Positions 44,476 to 55,455 of a DNA stretch of 64,000 bases are shown here, piece after piece. Source of the DNA: Halomonas heilongjiangensis (lineage in GTDB: Bacteria; Pseudomonadota; Gammaproteobacteria; Pseudomonadales; Halomonadaceae); assembly GCF_002879645.1 (NCBI RefSeq), contig NZ_PNRE01000075.1, forward strand, positions 1 to 64,000, written 5' to 3'. Each line of letters starts with the position of its first letter. Position 1 is the stretch's first letter. Made by a program: the position numbers and the translations under genes. Under the pieces are notes generated by a model, which had not been told where the DNA came from, did no database searches, and worked only from the letters and a program-made list of their open reading frames with translations.

Positions 44476-45009
44476 CTAGCGTGGGGCCCGGGAGGGGTCA
44501 AGCGAGCTTTCTAGCCTTTGCAGGGCAGAAAGATGCGATTTTTTCTGTAGTTGCAGGTAGTCCTCGAGATGTTTTTTCAACCCCGGACGGGCCGACGACA
44601 GTGGTGCCGGGCGACAGTCGGGGGTGAGTGCCTCCAGGCGGGCGAGCGTCTCCCGCTCGGCCTCGAGCTCGGCTCGCTGAAGCGTACGGCGCAGGTCGGC
44701 GACAGCGGGACGAGTCGCCGCCTCGGCCTTCAGGGCACGGCGCAGCCGACGCAGCGGCACGGTGATCTCCTGCTGCCAGCGGCGGATCTCGGCCAGGCCG
44801 GCGGGCTCGTCGGCCGGCTGGACGCCGTGGTGGAACAGCCAGCAGCGCCACAGCAGTTCGCAGACGTCCAGCCCGGCGTCGTCCTGCAGGTGCAGGCAGG
44901 CGGCCTCGACCCCTTCCCGGGCGTAGAGCGTCAGGGCGAAGTCCCAGAGCGGGTTGGCGATGAGCCTGGCCCGCAGAGCGGGCGGCAATTCGGTAGAATC
45001 GGGGGTCAT
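44476..45009 (-). CDS. TIGR02444 (DUF2390) family protein
   Basis: A 177-residue protein. NPLWDFALTLYAREGVEAAC and LHLQDDAGLDVCELLWRCWL near the N-terminus are the family signature; the rest is helical and basic (RWQQEITVPLRRLRRALKAE). The function is unknown; members are often next to an ABC-F ATPase gene, as here. ATG 45009 is chosen as the last start before the divergent ABC-F gene (58 bases between them). The C-terminal 50 residues are Leu/Arg/Ser-rich and less conserved in character. Confidence 0.85.
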   Translation of the reverse strand: MTPDSTELPPALRARLIANPLWDFALTLYAREGVEAACLHLQDDAGLDVCELLWRCWLFHHGVQPADEPAGLAEIRRWQQEITVPLRRLRRALKAEAATRPAVADLRRTLQRAELEAERETLARLEALTPDCRPAPLSSARPGLKKHLEDYLQLQKKSHLSALQRLESSLDPSRAPR

Positions 45010-45066
45010 CCATCGGCTGTCGTCGTATCGCGGCGACAGTCTCACGTCCTGTCGAGTGGAGCCAGC

Positions 45067-47016
<1,950 letters not shown>

Positions 47017-47068
47017 TGAAGTGCGGGTCCTTGAGTGAGCGGCGCCGGGGATAGGCCGAAGAGGAGGT

Positions 47069-47160
47069 CATTCGCCATGGATGGCGAATGTAGCGCCCAG
47101 GGAGGGGTTCACAGCGCCTCCTCGTAGGCCTGTCGCCGGGCAAGCCGCGGGCTTGGTGCG
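47069..47160. repeat. Possible dispersed intergenic repeat, starting with a dyad
   Basis: The palindrome CATTCGCCATGGATGGCGAATG (9-bp arms, residues paired around TGGA) begins a 90-base GC-rich stretch with GTAGCGCCCAGGGAGGGGTT and a following AGGCCTGTCGCCGGGCAAGC. From memory, similar text recurs in Halomonas intergenic spaces; that is not checked. The stretch lies between two unrelated genes. Confidence 0.35.
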
Positions 47161-47182
47161 CGCCGGAGCCGGCCGGGTGCTT

Positions 47183-47620
47183 TCAGCTTTCGAGCAGAAA
47201 GGTCACCGGCCCGTCGTTGACCAGTGCGACCTGCATGTTGGCGGCGAACTCGCCGCTCTCGACCTTCGGCCAGGCCTCGCGGGCGCGGTCGAGCAGGTAG
47301 TGGAAGAGACGGTCGCCCTCGGTGGGCGGCGCGGCGCTGGAGAAGCCGGGCCTTAGCCCCTTGCGGGTATCGGCGGCCAGGGTGAACTGGGAGACCAGCA
47401 GCAGGCCCCCCTCGACCTGCTGCAGGTTGAGGTTCATGCGGCCCTCGTCATCGCCGAACACCCGGTAGTGCAGCAGCTTGTGCAGCAGCCGGTCGGCGGC
47501 GGCCTCGTCGTCGCCCCTCTCGACCCCGACCAGGGCCAGCAGGCCCTGGCCGATGGCGCCGACCTCCCGGCCTTCTACCTCCACGCTGGCGCGCCGTACG
47601 CGCTGAATCAGGGCTTTCAT
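47183..47620 (-). CDS. dtd: D-aminoacyl-tRNA deacylase
   Basis: A 145-residue enzyme that removes D-amino acids (and glycine) mischarged onto tRNA. It begins [20 protein letters not shown], has [20 protein letters not shown] (SQxT motif with the catalytic Thr) and ends with [12 protein letters not shown] containing the Gly-cis-Pro motif that gives chiral selectivity. ATG 47620 agrees with the family start; the upstream frame to 47647 is ignored. Length is the family's usual. Confidence 0.97.
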   Translation of the reverse strand: MKALIQRVRRASVEVEGREVGAIGQGLLALVGVERGDDEAAADRLLHKLLHYRVFGDDEGRMNLNLQQVEGGLLLVSQFTLAADTRKGLRPGFSSAAPPTEGDRLFHYLLDRAREAWPKVESGEFAANMQVALVNDGPVTFLLES

Positions 47621-47675
47621 CCGACGAGCTGCCTCCTGCCTGGACATCAGGCCGGGAAGGGTAGCACGACGGTGG

Positions 47676-48521
47676 CTACCAGGCGCGACAGAGCATGATG
47701 TCGCAGTGGGGCTCGGCCAGCAGCTGCTCGGTGATCTGGCTCTGGCGACCCAACTGGCCGCGGCTGCCCAGCGCCAGCAGGTCCGGCGGCTGGCGGCGCA
47801 GGCGGGTCATCAGCACCTCGAGGGGGTCGCCCTGCTCCAGCACCAGCTCCAGCTCCGGGACGTCGTCGAGCTCGCTCATCAGCTGCTCGGTCTCGCGCTC
47901 GAGCTGGGTGCGCAGCCGCGCCACCTCCCGGTCGCGCCAGCGAGCGTAGTCGCTGTCCGAGCCGAGCTCCCGCTCGCCGGGGATGTCCCAGGCATGCAGC
48001 AGGGTGAGGCGGGCGTCGGGGAAGCGCTTCAAGGTCTCGCGCAGGGTGTGGCGCGAGGTCAGCGAGAAGTCCACCGGGACCAGGATGTCCTGCCACTCCT
48101 GGCTCGCCAGATGGCTCACCGAGAGCACCGGACAGGGGGCGCTGCGCAGCACCCGTGCCAGGGTGGTGCCGGCGACGAGGTCCGGCTGGCCGCGCTTGCG
48201 GTGGGCGCCGAGGATGATCATGTCCACTTCGCGCTCGTGGGCCTCGCGGATGATCTCGGCATAGGCCGACCCGGCCACCGTCTGGATCAGCATCTTCGGC
48301 TCGGGCAGGGCATAGTCCTCGCGGATGTCGGTGAGGATGGCCTTCATGTCGGCGACCACCGCCTCCTCCAGATCGTGCAGCACCCGGTGCGGCAGATAGG
48401 GGTCGAGCACATGGATCACGTCGAGGCGGGCGCCATGCTCCACCGCCAGGCGGACGGCGCGGGCATAGGCGGCACGGTTCTCGGCGGAAAGATCGCAGGC
48501 GAACAGCAGGGTCTGGGTCAT
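47676..48521 (-). CDS. Tandem-domain universal stress protein
   Basis: A 281-residue protein with two Usp domains. The first (1-140) has [20 protein letters not shown] and [20 protein letters not shown], with the nucleotide-binding glycine motif partly changed. The second (about 148-280) has [20 protein letters not shown] and [20 protein letters not shown] (GxxGxxG motif intact). This UspE-like two-domain form is often linked to stress and motility control. It is convergent on nothing of related function and appears monocistronic; dtd follows on the same strand 55 bases later. Confidence 0.88.
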   Translation of the reverse strand: MTQTLLFACDLSAENRAAYARAVRLAVEHGARLDVIHVLDPYLPHRVLHDLEEAVVADMKAILTDIREDYALPEPKMLIQTVAGSAYAEIIREAHEREVDMIILGAHRKRGQPDLVAGTTLARVLRSAPCPVLSVSHLASQEWQDILVPVDFSLTSRHTLRETLKRFPDARLTLLHAWDIPGERELGSDSDYARWRDREVARLRTQLERETEQLMSELDDVPELELVLEQGDPLEVLMTRLRRQPPDLLALGSRGQLGRQSQITEQLLAEPHCDIMLCRAW

Positions 48522-48630
48522 GACGCATCCCTCCGGTGCATGAAGGCGCCGGGCGGCGTTCCCGGCGGGTCGGACCTTCAGGATGGGTGGGGCTCGGCCG
48601 GGCTGCAAGCCGAATCGGCCGCCGCGTGTT

Positions 48631-49443
48631 TCACCACCAGGCGTGGAAGTGGTGCACCGGGCCGTGGCCCCGCCCCACCGCGAGGCGGTGGCTTTCGCCC
48701 AGCGCGGTGGCGAGCCAGGCCTTGGCGGCGGCCACGGCGTCGGGCAGCGCATCGCCCAGCGCCAGGCGGGTGGCGATCGCCGAGGAGAGGGTGCAGCCGG
48801 TACCGTGGAGGTTGCCGGTAGCGATGCGCGGACCCTCCAGCCAGTGAGTGGCGTCGGGCGTGATCAGCAGGTCCGGGCAGGCATCGCCGGCCAGGTGGCC
48901 GCCCTTGAGCAGCACCGCGCCGGCGCCGAGCGCGCGCAGTCCGGGGGCGAGTGCCGCCATGGCCGCTCGGTCGTGGGGTTCCACGCAGTCGAGCAGCACG
49001 GCGGCCTCCGGCAGGTTGGGCGTGACCAGGTCGGCCAGCGGCACCAGCACCTCGCGTACCGCACGGATGCCGGCGTCGTCGACCAGCACGTCGCCGCTCT
49101 TGGCGACCATCACCGGGTCGAGCACGATCCAGCGCGGGCGACGGCGCTCGAGAAGGGTGCCCAGGGTCTCGGCCACCTCGCGGCTCGCCACCATGCCGAT
49201 CTTCACGGCGTCGATCTCGATGTCGGCCAGTAGTGTCTCGAGTTGTGCGGCGATAAAGTCCGCCGGTACCGGGTGCACGCCGGTGACGCCGCAGGTGTTC
49301 TGGGCGGTCAGCGCGGTGATCACGCTGGTACCATAGGCGCCCAGCGCCGAGAAGGTCTTGAGGTCGGCCTGGATGCCGGCGCCGCCGCTGGGATCCGAGC
49401 CGGCGATGGTCAGCACATTGGGGATGGGTCGAGGGAGCGTCAT
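48631..49443 (-). CDS. thiD: Hydroxymethylpyrimidine/phosphomethylpyrimidine kinase
   Basis: A 270-residue ribokinase-fold enzyme that phosphorylates HMP and HMP-P for thiamine synthesis. Features: VLTIAGSDPSGGAGIQADLK at the start, VKIGMVASREVAETLG, LDPVMVAKSGDVLVDD, TPNLPEAAVLL and the anion-hole motif GNLHGTGCTLSSAIATRLA. ATG 49443 is chosen. It is divergent from the YqaA-like gene. The other thi genes in the window are thiS and thiG, 15 kb away. Confidence 0.96.
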   Translation of the reverse strand: MTLPRPIPNVLTIAGSDPSGGAGIQADLKTFSALGAYGTSVITALTAQNTCGVTGVHPVPADFIAAQLETLLADIEIDAVKIGMVASREVAETLGTLLERRRPRWIVLDPVMVAKSGDVLVDDAGIRAVREVLVPLADLVTPNLPEAAVLLDCVEPHDRAAMAALAPGLRALGAGAVLLKGGHLAGDACPDLLITPDATHWLEGPRIATGNLHGTGCTLSSAIATRLALGDALPDAVAAAKAWLATALGESHRLAVGRGHGPVHHFHAWW

Positions 49444-49488
49444 GGCGTCATCGTATCGCAAGGGAGTGTCGGTTGCTCGGGGGGCGGC

Positions 49489-49920
49489 ATGCTGAGCCTG
49501 TTCGTGGTCGCCCTGGTCAGCGCCACCCTGCTGCCCGGCGGCTCCGAGGTGTGGCTGGCCCGGCTCTGGTGCCTGGGCGAGCCGGCGCCGATGCTCTGGG
49601 CGGTGGCCACCGCCGGCAACACCCTGGGCAGCCTGATCAACGTGTGGCTGGGCCGCTACGCCCGGCGCTTCCAGGATCGCCGCTGGTTTCCCGCCTCGCG
49701 GGAGGGGCTGGCCCGGGCCGAGCGCTGGTACCTCCGCTTCGGCGAGTGGAGCCTGCTGGCGTCCTGGGCGCCGGTGGTCGGCGACCCGCTCACCGTGCTG
49801 GCCGGCATCTTCCGGCTGCCCTGGTGGCGGGCCATCCTGCTGATCTCGCTGGCCAAGGGCACCCGCTACGCCGTCGTGCTCTACCTGGCACAGAGCTGGC
49901 TGGCGCCGCTCTGTCCGTGA
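49489..49920 (+). CDS. YqaA-like small DedA/SNARE-associated family membrane protein
   Basis: A 143-residue protein with four hydrophobic segments and the YqaA pattern VSATLLPGGSEVWLARLWCL at the N-terminus, AGNTLGSLINVWLGRYARRF and SWAPVVGDPLTVLAGIFRLP. DedA-related proteins flip or move lipid carriers; the precise role of YqaA is unknown. ATG 49489 gives the usual family length. It is divergent from thiD (45-base gap) and convergent with the TRAP permease. Confidence 0.85.
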   Translation: MLSLFVVALVSATLLPGGSEVWLARLWCLGEPAPMLWAVATAGNTLGSLINVWLGRYARRFQDRRWFPASREGLARAERWYLRFGEWSLLASWAPVVGDPLTVLAGIFRLPWWRAILLISLAKGTRYAVVLYLAQSWLAPLCP

Positions 49921-49951
49921 TGGGCAGCGACCGGTGGGCGGTCCTTCGCCC

Positions 49952-51367
49952 TCACAGGACGGAGGGCAGCCAGGTGGCCAGTCCCGGGAACAGCGCCAGG
50001 GCCAGCAACATGGCGAGCTGCAGCCCGATGAACGGGATCACCCCCTTGTAGATCGCCGAGGTCGGTACCGACTCCGGCGTCACGCCACGCAGGTAGAAGA
50101 GCGCGAAGCCGAACGGCGGCGTGAGGAAGGAGGTCTGCAGGTTCACCGCGATCATGATGCCGAGCCAGATCGGGTCGAGGCCCATGGCCAGCAGCACCGG
50201 ACCGACGATCGGCACCACCACGAAGGTGATCTCGATGAAGTCGAGGATGAAGCCGAGCAGGAAGATCACCAGCATCACCACCAGGGTGGCGCCGACCACG
50301 CCGCCGGGCAGCGCCTCGAACAGCTCGATGACCAGCTCCTCGCCGCCGAAGGCGCGGAATACCAGCGAGAACAGGGTGGCGCCGATCAGGATCAGGAACA
50401 CCATGCTGGTGACCTGGGTGGTGGAGTGGACCACTTCGCGCAGCATCGGCCGGCTCAGCCGGCGGTTGGCCAGGGCCAGCAGGAAGGCGCCGGCGGCACC
50501 CACCGCCGAGGCCTCGGTGGGCGTGGCGAAGCCGCCGAGGATCGAGCCCAGCACGGCGACGATCAGCAGCACCGGCGGGATCAGCCCCTTGATCAGCAGT
50601 GGCCAGAGGCTGCCGCTGTGTCCCAGGTCCTGCATCAGCGCCCGACGGTCGGCCGGCGGTGCCGTCTCGGGCTTCAGCCAGGCGATGATCATCACGTAGA
50701 CGATATAGGTCGCCACCAGCAGCAGGCCGGGCACCAGGGCACCGATGAACAGGTCGCCCACCGAGAGGGTCTTGGGGCTCCACACGCCCATGGCCAACTG
50801 GGCCTGCTGGTAGGCGTTGGAGAGCACGTCGCCGAGCAGCACCAGGGCGATGGACGGAGGAATGATCTGTCCCAGGGTGCCGGTGGCGCAGATGGTGCCG
50901 GTGGCGAGCGCCGGCGAATAGCCGCGCTTGAGCATGGTCGGCAGCGACAGCAGGCCCATGGTCACCACGGTGGCGCCGACGATGCCGGTGGAGGCCGCCA
51001 GCAGCATGCCGACCAGCACCACGGCGATGCCGAGCCCGCCGCGCAGCGCGCCGAAGGCCAGGGCCATGGCATCGAGCAGGGTCTCGGCGACCCGCGACTT
51101 CTCCAGCAGCACGCCCATCAGCACGAACAGCGGCACGGCCAGCAGCGTCTGGTTGGTCATGATGCCGTAGAGCCGGTTGGGCATGGCGCTCAGGTAACGC
51201 GCCTCGAAGGGCACCGGGACGCCCATCTGCGTCAGTGCATAACCGAGGCCGGCGAAGATCAGCGCGGTGCCGGCCAGCGACAGGGCCACCGGATAGCCCA
51301 GCATCAGCACGCCGCAGACCGCGGCGAACAGCACCAGCGGCATGAGCTCGAGGAGGGAGGCAAGCAC
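49952..51367 (-). CDS. TRAP transporter large permease (DctM type), substrate unknown
   Basis: A 471-residue protein with twelve or more helices. DctM features: YPVALSLAGTALIFAGLGYA, PTMLKRGYSPALATGTICAT, PPSIALVLLGDVLSNAYQQA, FATPTEASAVGAAGAFLLAL and GLDPIWLGIMIAVNLQTSFL. It is larger than TeaC (427), with a longer middle loop. It shares a base with the end of the small permease gene (ends at 51367), so the two are co-translated. No substrate-binding protein gene is adjacent. Confidence 0.93.
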   Translation of the reverse strand: MLASLLELMPLVLFAAVCGVLMLGYPVALSLAGTALIFAGLGYALTQMGVPVPFEARYLSAMPNRLYGIMTNQTLLAVPLFVLMGVLLEKSRVAETLLDAMALAFGALRGGLGIAVVLVGMLLAASTGIVGATVVTMGLLSLPTMLKRGYSPALATGTICATGTLGQIIPPSIALVLLGDVLSNAYQQAQLAMGVWSPKTLSVGDLFIGALVPGLLLVATYIVYVMIIAWLKPETAPPADRRALMQDLGHSGSLWPLLIKGLIPPVLLIVAVLGSILGGFATPTEASAVGAAGAFLLALANRRLSRPMLREVVHSTTQVTSMVFLILIGATLFSLVFRAFGGEELVIELFEALPGGVVGATLVVMLVIFLLGFILDFIEITFVVVPIVGPVLLAMGLDPIWLGIMIAVNLQTSFLTPPFGFALFYLRGVTPESVPTSAIYKGVIPFIGLQLAMLLALALFPGLATWLPSVL

Positions 51368-51915
51368 TAGAGGACCTCCTCGTGGCTGGGGGCGTGGCCC
51401 GGCAGGCGGCCGCGCAGGATCAGCACCTGACGGATCACCTGGGCGATGGCCTGGATCAGCAGCAGCGCCACCATCACCAGGATCAGGCTCTTGAGCAGGA
51501 AGACGGCGGGGAGGCCGCCATCCGGCGAGCGCTCGAGGATCGCCCAGCTGCTCTTCACGTAGCCGAGGCTCACGAGGGCGATGAACACCAGCACCGGTAT
51601 CAGCAGGAAGAGGGTGCCGCCGAGGTCGATCCAGGCGCGGCCGCGGGCAGCCAGCTTGCGGTAGAAGATGTCCACCCGCACATGGCCGTCATTGCGCAGG
51701 GTCCAGGCGGCGGCCAGCATGAAGACCATGGCATGCATGTACATCACCGACTCCTGCATCACGATGCTGTGGATGCCGAAGACGTAGCGCATGACCACGA
51801 TGGCGAACTGCACCACCATCATGACGATGACCAGCCAGGCGATGCCGCGCCCGATCAGGTCGGTGAAGGCGTCGAGCCGTGCGAGCAGGGCCGGTTCGCG
51901 TTTCGCGGGATTCAT
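51367..51915 (-). CDS. TRAP transporter small permease (DctQ type), substrate unknown
   Basis: A 182-residue protein with four helices: IGRGIAWLVIVMMVVQFAIV, then FMLAAAWTLRNDGHVRVDIF (the DctQ signature with RVD) and two C-terminal helices. ATG 51915 is selected; the in-frame frame to 51978 lacks a ribosome site. Its partner large permease follows without a gap. The gene upstream on the same strand is an unrelated nuclease-fold hydrolase, so the binding protein expected first in a TRAP operon is missing here. Confidence 0.9.
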   Translation of the reverse strand: MNPAKREPALLARLDAFTDLIGRGIAWLVIVMMVVQFAIVVMRYVFGIHSIVMQESVMYMHAMVFMLAAAWTLRNDGHVRVDIFYRKLAARGRAWIDLGGTLFLLIPVLVFIALVSLGYVKSSWAILERSPDGGLPAVFLLKSLILVMVALLLIQAIAQVIRQVLILRGRLPGHAPSHEEVL

Positions 51916-51999
51916 GGTCGCTCTCGTGATGAAGGAAAACCGGAGGCGCATCATCGCCGATTCGCTGCCGACCGTCATCCCCGTGCCATCAACGCGGGC

Positions 52000-52824
52000 T
52001 CAGGGGTGGGCCCGTTTCAGCGATTCGGTCATGGCCGTCAGACAGGCCGGTGGCAGGCGGACGTCCACGGCGATCGGCAGATGGTCGGAGAAGAGGTGGT
52101 CGAGCACTCGCACCTCGCCGGCTTCCAGCGAGTCGGAGAGCAGGATGTGGTCGAGTGCCCGGCGCGGCTGCCAGGAGGGGTAGCTGAGCAGCGGGCGCAC
52201 CGGGTGCAGCGGCAGCGAGGCGCAGAAGCGATCGTGGGTGTGCAGCTGTTCCGGGGTGCAGTTGAGGTCGCCCATCACCACCACGTGGCGCAGCGGCTGG
52301 ATGATCTCGCTCAGGTAGTCGAGCTGACGCACCCGGCCACGATGGCTCAGGGCCAGGTGGGCCACGAACAGGTGCAGGGCGTCGGCGCCCTCGCCATAGC
52401 GGGCATGGATGGCACCGCGGCCGGGCAGGGTGCCCGGCAGGCGATACTCCTCGATACACGCCGGCGCCAGGCGCGACAGCAAGCCGTTGCTGTGCTGGGC
52501 GATGCGGCCCAGGTTGCGGTTGAGCTGCTGGAAGTGGTGCGGAAAGCCGGCCCGGGTCGCCAGGTACTCCACCTGGTTGATCTGGCTCGAGCGGAAGCTG
52601 CCACCGTCGACCTCCTGGAGGCCGACGATGTCGAAGCGACCGATCACCTCGCTCATCATGTCCAGGCGCCGCATGCGCTTGGGGTGTGGCAGCAGGTGCT
52701 GCCAACTGCGGGTCAGGTAGTGATGGTAGGCGGAGGTCTGGATGCCCACCTGCAGGTTGAAGGTGAGCAGCTTCAAATGGCCGCCGTCGAGCAGCGGCGT
52801 CCTGGCGTCGGCCAGATGTGGCAT
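52000..52824 (-). CDS. Endonuclease/exonuclease/phosphatase family protein
   Basis: A 274-residue protein of the EEP metallo-hydrolase fold. Catalytic motifs are seen: LLTFNLQVGIQ (Asn), IVGLQEVDGG (Glu, metal), VVMGDLNCTPEQL (Asp/Asn pair), and LDHILLS plus FSDHLPIAVDV with the terminal Asp-His. The substrate may be nucleic acid, sphingomyelin-like lipid or inositol phosphate; this cannot be told. No signal peptide is present. It starts one base after the dsbA stop on the same strand, so it is likely co-transcribed with dsbA. Confidence 0.85.
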   Translation of the reverse strand: MPHLADARTPLLDGGHLKLLTFNLQVGIQTSAYHHYLTRSWQHLLPHPKRMRRLDMMSEVIGRFDIVGLQEVDGGSFRSSQINQVEYLATRAGFPHHFQQLNRNLGRIAQHSNGLLSRLAPACIEEYRLPGTLPGRGAIHARYGEGADALHLFVAHLALSHRGRVRQLDYLSEIIQPLRHVVVMGDLNCTPEQLHTHDRFCASLPLHPVRPLLSYPSWQPRRALDHILLSDSLEAGEVRVLDHLFSDHLPIAVDVRLPPACLTAMTESLKRAHP

Positions 52825-52825
52825 G

Positions 52826-53458
52826 TCAGTCCGTACGCTCCTCACGCACCTTCTCCACCAGGGCGTCGGCGATCTGCGGCATGTTGTCGAGGCTGCCGGC
52901 GCTGCTGGGGGTCACTAGGTAGCGGCCATCGATGATCAGGGCGGGAACGCCCATCAGGCGCATGGCGCGCATGCGGGCATGGGCCTGGTTGACCTGGCTC
53001 TTGACGCCGAAGGATGCCAGGGCCTCGCGCGCCTCCTCCTCGCTGACCCCGTAATCGCTGAAGAAGGCGGCGATGTCGTCGGCCTCGGTGAGCCGGCGGC
53101 CACCCTCGTGGATGGCGTGGAAGAAATCATCGTGTACCGCGTCGAGAATGCCCAGCTCCTGGGCGGCATAGAAGGCCATGGCATGCTGGTTCCAGTCGCC
53201 GCCCATGGTGGCAGGCAGGCGCTTGAAGACGACGTCCTCGGGCTGCTCGGCGACCCAGGCGTTGAGCGGATCCTCGAGGTTGTAACAGTGCGGGCAGCCG
53301 TACCAGAAGGCCTCGGTGACCTCGATCTGGCCGTCGTCGACGCGGGTCTCGACCGCCTCGGGGAGCACCTCGTAGTGCTGGCCTTCCACCAGGGGGGCGG
53401 CCGAGGCCAGGGTCGACAGGCCGAGGCCTGCCAGGGCAACCATCAGGGTCTTGAACAT
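52826..53458 (-). CDS. dsbA: Thiol:disulfide interchange protein DsbA
   Basis: A 210-residue periplasmic protein with a signal peptide (cleavage after ASA). The active site is C55-P-H-C58 within EAFWYGCPHCYNLEDPL, and the cis-Pro loop is GVPALIIDGRYLV near residue 180. It oxidises cysteine pairs of exported proteins. A nuclease-fold hydrolase gene follows 1 base later, and cytochrome c4, which also needs periplasmic thiol handling, lies upstream on the same strand with 153 bases between. Confidence 0.95.
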   Translation of the reverse strand: MFKTLMVALAGLGLSTLASAAPLVEGQHYEVLPEAVETRVDDGQIEVTEAFWYGCPHCYNLEDPLNAWVAEQPEDVVFKRLPATMGGDWNQHAMAFYAAQELGILDAVHDDFFHAIHEGGRRLTEADDIAAFFSDYGVSEEEAREALASFGVKSQVNQAHARMRAMRLMGVPALIIDGRYLVTPSSAGSLDNMPQIADALVEKVREERTD

Positions 53459-53565
53459 CGGGGGTATCTCTCCTTGGGTGAGCCGGTGCCGCTGCCGGGC
53501 ACGTTCGCTGGCTTTGAGCCCGAATCGCTACCGGGGTTCCCGACGAGGTGCGCCGCCGGAGACGA

Positions 53566-53590
53566 CAAGGGCGGCCACGAGCCGCCCTTG
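53566..53590 (-). terminator. Terminator-like stem after the cytochrome c4 gene
   Basis: A perfect 10-bp stem CAAGGGCGGC/GCCGCCCTTG with a 5-base loop, 22 bases after the cytochrome c4 stop; little T-tract on the minus strand. It separates c4 from dsbA. Confidence 0.65.
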
Positions 53591-53611
53591 CGTGAGGACA
53601 TGCCGGTGGCC

Positions 53612-54232
53612 TCAGTGCAGGCCGAGCACGTAGTTGGCCACGGCTTCCATGTCGGCATCGCTCATCTTGGCGGCGATGTCGCGCATGATGTTGGCGGGGT
53701 CGTTGGCACGCTCGCCGGTGGCGAAGGCCTGCAGGGTGGCGACGGTGTAGTCGGCGAACTGGCCGGAGAGGGCCGGATAGCCGGCGCTGCCGATGCCCTC
53801 GCCGGTCGGGGTATGGCAGGCGGAGCAGGCCGGGATGCCCTTGGACATGTCACCGGCGCGATAGAGCTCCTCGCCGCGGGCGACCAGCTCCTCGTCCGGG
53901 TCGGCCTGGCCGAGGCTGGCGTCCTGCTCGGCGTAGAACTTGGCCACGTCCCAGGCGTCCTCGTCGGAGAAGTCGTCGACCTGCCCGGCCATCTGCGCCA
54001 CCTCCCGGTTGCCGTCGCGGATGTCCATGATCTGCTTGGCCAGGTAGGAGGCCTGCTGGCCGGCCAGGTGCGGGAAGGAGGGGGCGGCGCTGATGCCCTC
54101 CTGGCCGTGACAGGCGGCGCAGGATTGGGCCTTCTCGCGGCCGGCCGCTGCGTCCGCGTCGGCTTCCAGGTCCGCGTGGGCGGCGCCCACGGCGCCCATG
54201 GTGATTGCCAGGCTTGCCAGTAACTTTCTCAT
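53612..54232 (-). CDS. Cytochrome c4 (di-haem)
   Basis: A 206-residue periplasmic protein with a signal peptide (residues 1-20) and two CxxCH haem sites, CAACH (38-42) and CSACH near 135. Each half is a cytochrome c fold with an axial Met candidate (VAQMAG and IMRDIAAKM). Cytochrome c4 carries electrons to terminal oxidases or reductases in the periplasm. The order c4, dsbA on one strand with engB divergent is common in Pseudomonas and relatives. It ends in NYVLGLH as usual for the family. Confidence 0.94.
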   Translation of the reverse strand: MRKLLASLAITMGAVGAAHADLEADADAAAGREKAQSCAACHGQEGISAAPSFPHLAGQQASYLAKQIMDIRDGNREVAQMAGQVDDFSDEDAWDVAKFYAEQDASLGQADPDEELVARGEELYRAGDMSKGIPACSACHTPTGEGIGSAGYPALSGQFADYTVATLQAFATGERANDPANIMRDIAAKMSDADMEAVANYVLGLH

Positions 54233-54483
54233 CGCTGTTCCACTATGCCGTTACGTTGTTGACCGGTACGTACCCTGGGTGCCGCCCGGATCGCGAAAAC
54301 CTGCCAGGGCCGGGTCATGTGGCGGCTCGGCGGCCTGGCGGTTCGCGGACGTCGAGGGCGCGGTGGTACACTAGCGTGCCCCGGGTCGCAGACAGAAGAC
54401 ACTGCATTATAACGAAACACCCCGGCCGCGGGAATGCAAGCCGCGGCCCTGCCACCCCCGACCATCGTCAGGACCAGCCCGTC

Positions 54484-55122
54484 ATGTCGCGACTCAACGA
54501 TTCGCCCAACCTTCGTCTCAACTACCAGACCGCCCGTTTCCTCACCAGCGCCCCGACGCTGGCGGCCTGCCCGCCCGACAGCGGCGCCGAGGTGGCCTTC
54601 GCCGGGCGCTCCAACGCCGGCAAGTCCAGCGCGATCAATGCCCTGACCCGGCAGAAGGCCCTGGCGCGCACCTCCAAGACCCCGGGCCGCACCCAGTTGA
54701 TCAACTTCTTCACCCTGGGCGACGACACCGAGCGCCGCCTGGTCGACCTGCCCGGCTACGGGTTCGCCAAGGTGCCGGAGTCGGTCAAGCTGGAGTGGCA
54801 GCGGCATCTCTCCGACTACCTGCAGCGCCGTGGTTCGCTGCGTGGCCTGGTGCTGGTGATGGATGTGCGCCACCCGCTCTCGGAGTTCGACCAGACCCTG
54901 CTCGGCTGGGCCGACGACAAGGAGATGCCGGTGCATATCCTGCTGACCAAGGCCGACAAGCTGAAGTCGGGGGCGGCGAAGGGGGCATTGCATCAGGTGC
55001 GCAGCCGGCTGCGCGAATGGGAGGACCTGGTGAGCATCCAGCTGTTCTCGTCACTCAAGGGCCAGGGCATCGAGGAGGCACACCGGCGCCTCGACCGGTG
55101 GCTGCTGGGTGACGACGCCTGA
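54484..55122 (+). CDS. engB: Ribosome-biogenesis GTPase EngB/YihA
   Basis: A 212-residue GTPase with G1 [18 protein letters not shown]2 [12 protein letters not shown]3 [21 protein letters not shown]4 LLTKADKL and G5-like [10 protein letters not shown]. The protein is essential in many bacteria and acts in 50S assembly. ATG 54484 is chosen because MSRLNDSP fits the family start. A GC-rich 8-bp stem lies at 54424-54448 in its leader. It is divergent from cytochrome c4. Confidence 0.95.
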   Translation: MSRLNDSPNLRLNYQTARFLTSAPTLAACPPDSGAEVAFAGRSNAGKSSAINALTRQKALARTSKTPGRTQLINFFTLGDDTERRLVDLPGYGFAKVPESVKLEWQRHLSDYLQRRGSLRGLVLVMDVRHPLSEFDQTLLGWADDKEMPVHILLTKADKLKSGAAKGALHQVRSRLREWEDLVSIQLFSSLKGQGIEEAHRRLDRWLLGDDA

Positions 55123-55130
55123 GGCGGTCG

Positions 55131-55424
55131 TCAGGCGGCGAGGCGGGCGGCCAGGTAACCCGCGCCGATCAGCGCCAGCGTCAGCACCACCAGTCCCACG
55201 AAGGCGCCCTGCCAGGCCGGTGTGGCGGCGCGCAGGTTGAGGTAGACCATCAGCAGCCGCTGGGCCTTGAAGCCGGTGGCGGCCAGCACCAGGCCCGCCG
55301 ACCACAGCGGCAGCGCCTGCCAGTCGCCCTGGTCCAGGCGCGCCGAGCCCATCGAGATCACCGTCAGGGCCATCAGGGTGGCCCAGGTCGCGAGCAGGCG
55401 GCGGGTACCGGGGTGGGTGGTCAT
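55131..55424 (-). CDS. norF: NorF-like small membrane protein (cytochrome c oxidase subunit IV family)
   Basis: A 97-residue protein with three hydrophobic helices: LLATWATLMALTVISMGSAR, VLAATGFKAQRLLMVYLNLR and FVGLVVLTLALIGAGYLAAR. The motif KAQRLLMVYLNLR resembles the KxxxVxxxFMxLR of subunit-IV/NorF proteins. GAGGTG stands just before ATG 55424 (the earlier ATG 55442 lacks a site). It follows the CoxIII/NorE-like gene by 31 bases. In Paracoccus norEF is needed for full NO reductase activity. No norCB gene is in the window. Confidence 0.75.
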   Translation of the reverse strand: MTTHPGTRRLLATWATLMALTVISMGSARLDQGDWQALPLWSAGLVLAATGFKAQRLLMVYLNLRAATPAWQGAFVGLVVLTLALIGAGYLAARLAA

Positions 55425-55455
55425 GTTCACCTCTGCAGTCATCGGTCGGTCGCCG

